Positions 6,275-6,302 of a stretch of 6,302 nt of DNA are shown piece after piece. This DNA is from an uncultured Bacilli bacterium. Its GTDB lineage: Bacteria > Bacillota_I > Bacilli_A > RFN20 > CAG-826. How positions within the stretch are numbered: the stretch's first letter is position 1; each line of letters starts with the position of its first letter. Under the pieces are notes generated by a model. That model ran no database searches. It saw only the letters and a program-made list of their open reading frames with translations, and had not been told where the DNA came from. The DNA is taken from the NCBI GenBank assembly GCA_934168325.1, contig CAKPNG010000057.1, positions 1 to 6,302 on the forward strand. The letters are read 5' to 3'. The position numbers and the translations under genes were made by a program.

Positions 6275-6302
6275 TTGAGAAATTACTTATACAAAGTATA
6301 AG
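6275..6302 (+). promoter_or_regulatory. Probable promoter of a rightward gene beyond the window
   Basis: TTGAGA at 6275-6280 (5 of 6 to TTGACA), a 16-bp spacer, and TATAAG at 6297-6302 (5 of 6 to TATAAT) make a plausible sigma-A promoter whose -10 box ends at the last base of the window. The downstream gene is not visible. The spacer and -10 are covered by the palindrome at 6286-6302. Confidence 0.45.
6286..6302. repeat. 17-bp perfect palindrome, operator-like
   Basis: CTTATAC, AAA, GTATAAG form a perfect 7-3-7 inverted repeat. Its right arm coincides with the -10 box of the candidate rightward promoter, the classic position for a repressor site. No T-run follows on the minus strand, so it does not look like a terminator in that direction; the plus-strand continuation lies outside the window. 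The size and symmetry suit a dimeric helix-turn-helix repressor such as GntR or TetR types, but the regulator cannot be named. Confidence 0.5.

Noticed and set aside
1..6302. CRISPR arrays, insertion sequences, tRNA or rRNA genes, intrinsic terminators
   Set aside because: No regularly spaced repeats, transposase fragments, cloverleaf-like GC-rich segments or GC stems followed by T-runs were seen.

Overview
The window is very AT-rich, roughly a quarter G+C by eye, with tightly packed genes. All five complete genes end in TAA, all tryptophans are TGG, and ribosome-binding sites, where present, are of the AGGAG/AGAGG type. This suggests a low-GC Firmicute, perhaps an uncultured gut lineage near the Mollicutes or Erysipelotrichales. 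That placement is inferred from composition and codon use only. Nothing indicates that TGA is read as tryptophan.

Layout. Positions 1-112 are an intergenic region with a probable leftward promoter for a gene lying outside the window and a weaker rightward promoter. Next is a 994-residue PLD-nuclease/superfamily II helicase/DUF3427 fusion (113-3097, +). It converges on a MutT-like Nudix hydrolase (3094-3480, -). A divergent intergenic region (3481-3609) leads to cysK (start reassigned to 3610) and an EpsC-type serine acetyltransferase (4529-5320), which together form a two-gene cysteine operon. The operon converges on an unrecognised membrane-anchored protein (5317-6180, -). The last 122 bases hold that gene's leader, a direct repeat, a 17-bp palindrome and a probable rightward promoter running off the right edge.

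How the genes work together. The acetyltransferase makes O-acetylserine, and CysK converts it with sulfide to cysteine. The two genes overlap by 8 bp and are probably translationally coupled. The helicase fusion looks like a DNA-processing or defence-type enzyme: its nuclease and motor are joined in one chain. The Nudix hydrolase beside it may be a functional partner or simply a nucleotide-pool cleaner. Convergent orientation rules out a shared message, so any link rests on adjacency.

Most notable points: (1) the cysK promoter places the predicted transcription start exactly on the ATG, implying a leaderless mRNA, and the helicase gene shows the same geometry with weaker boxes; (2) both convergent gene pairs overlap by exactly 4 bp at a shared palindromic TTAA, leaving no room for terminators; (3) the acetyltransferase lacks the C-terminal isoleucine used to dock into CysK; (4) a palindrome covers the -10 box of the promoter at the right edge.
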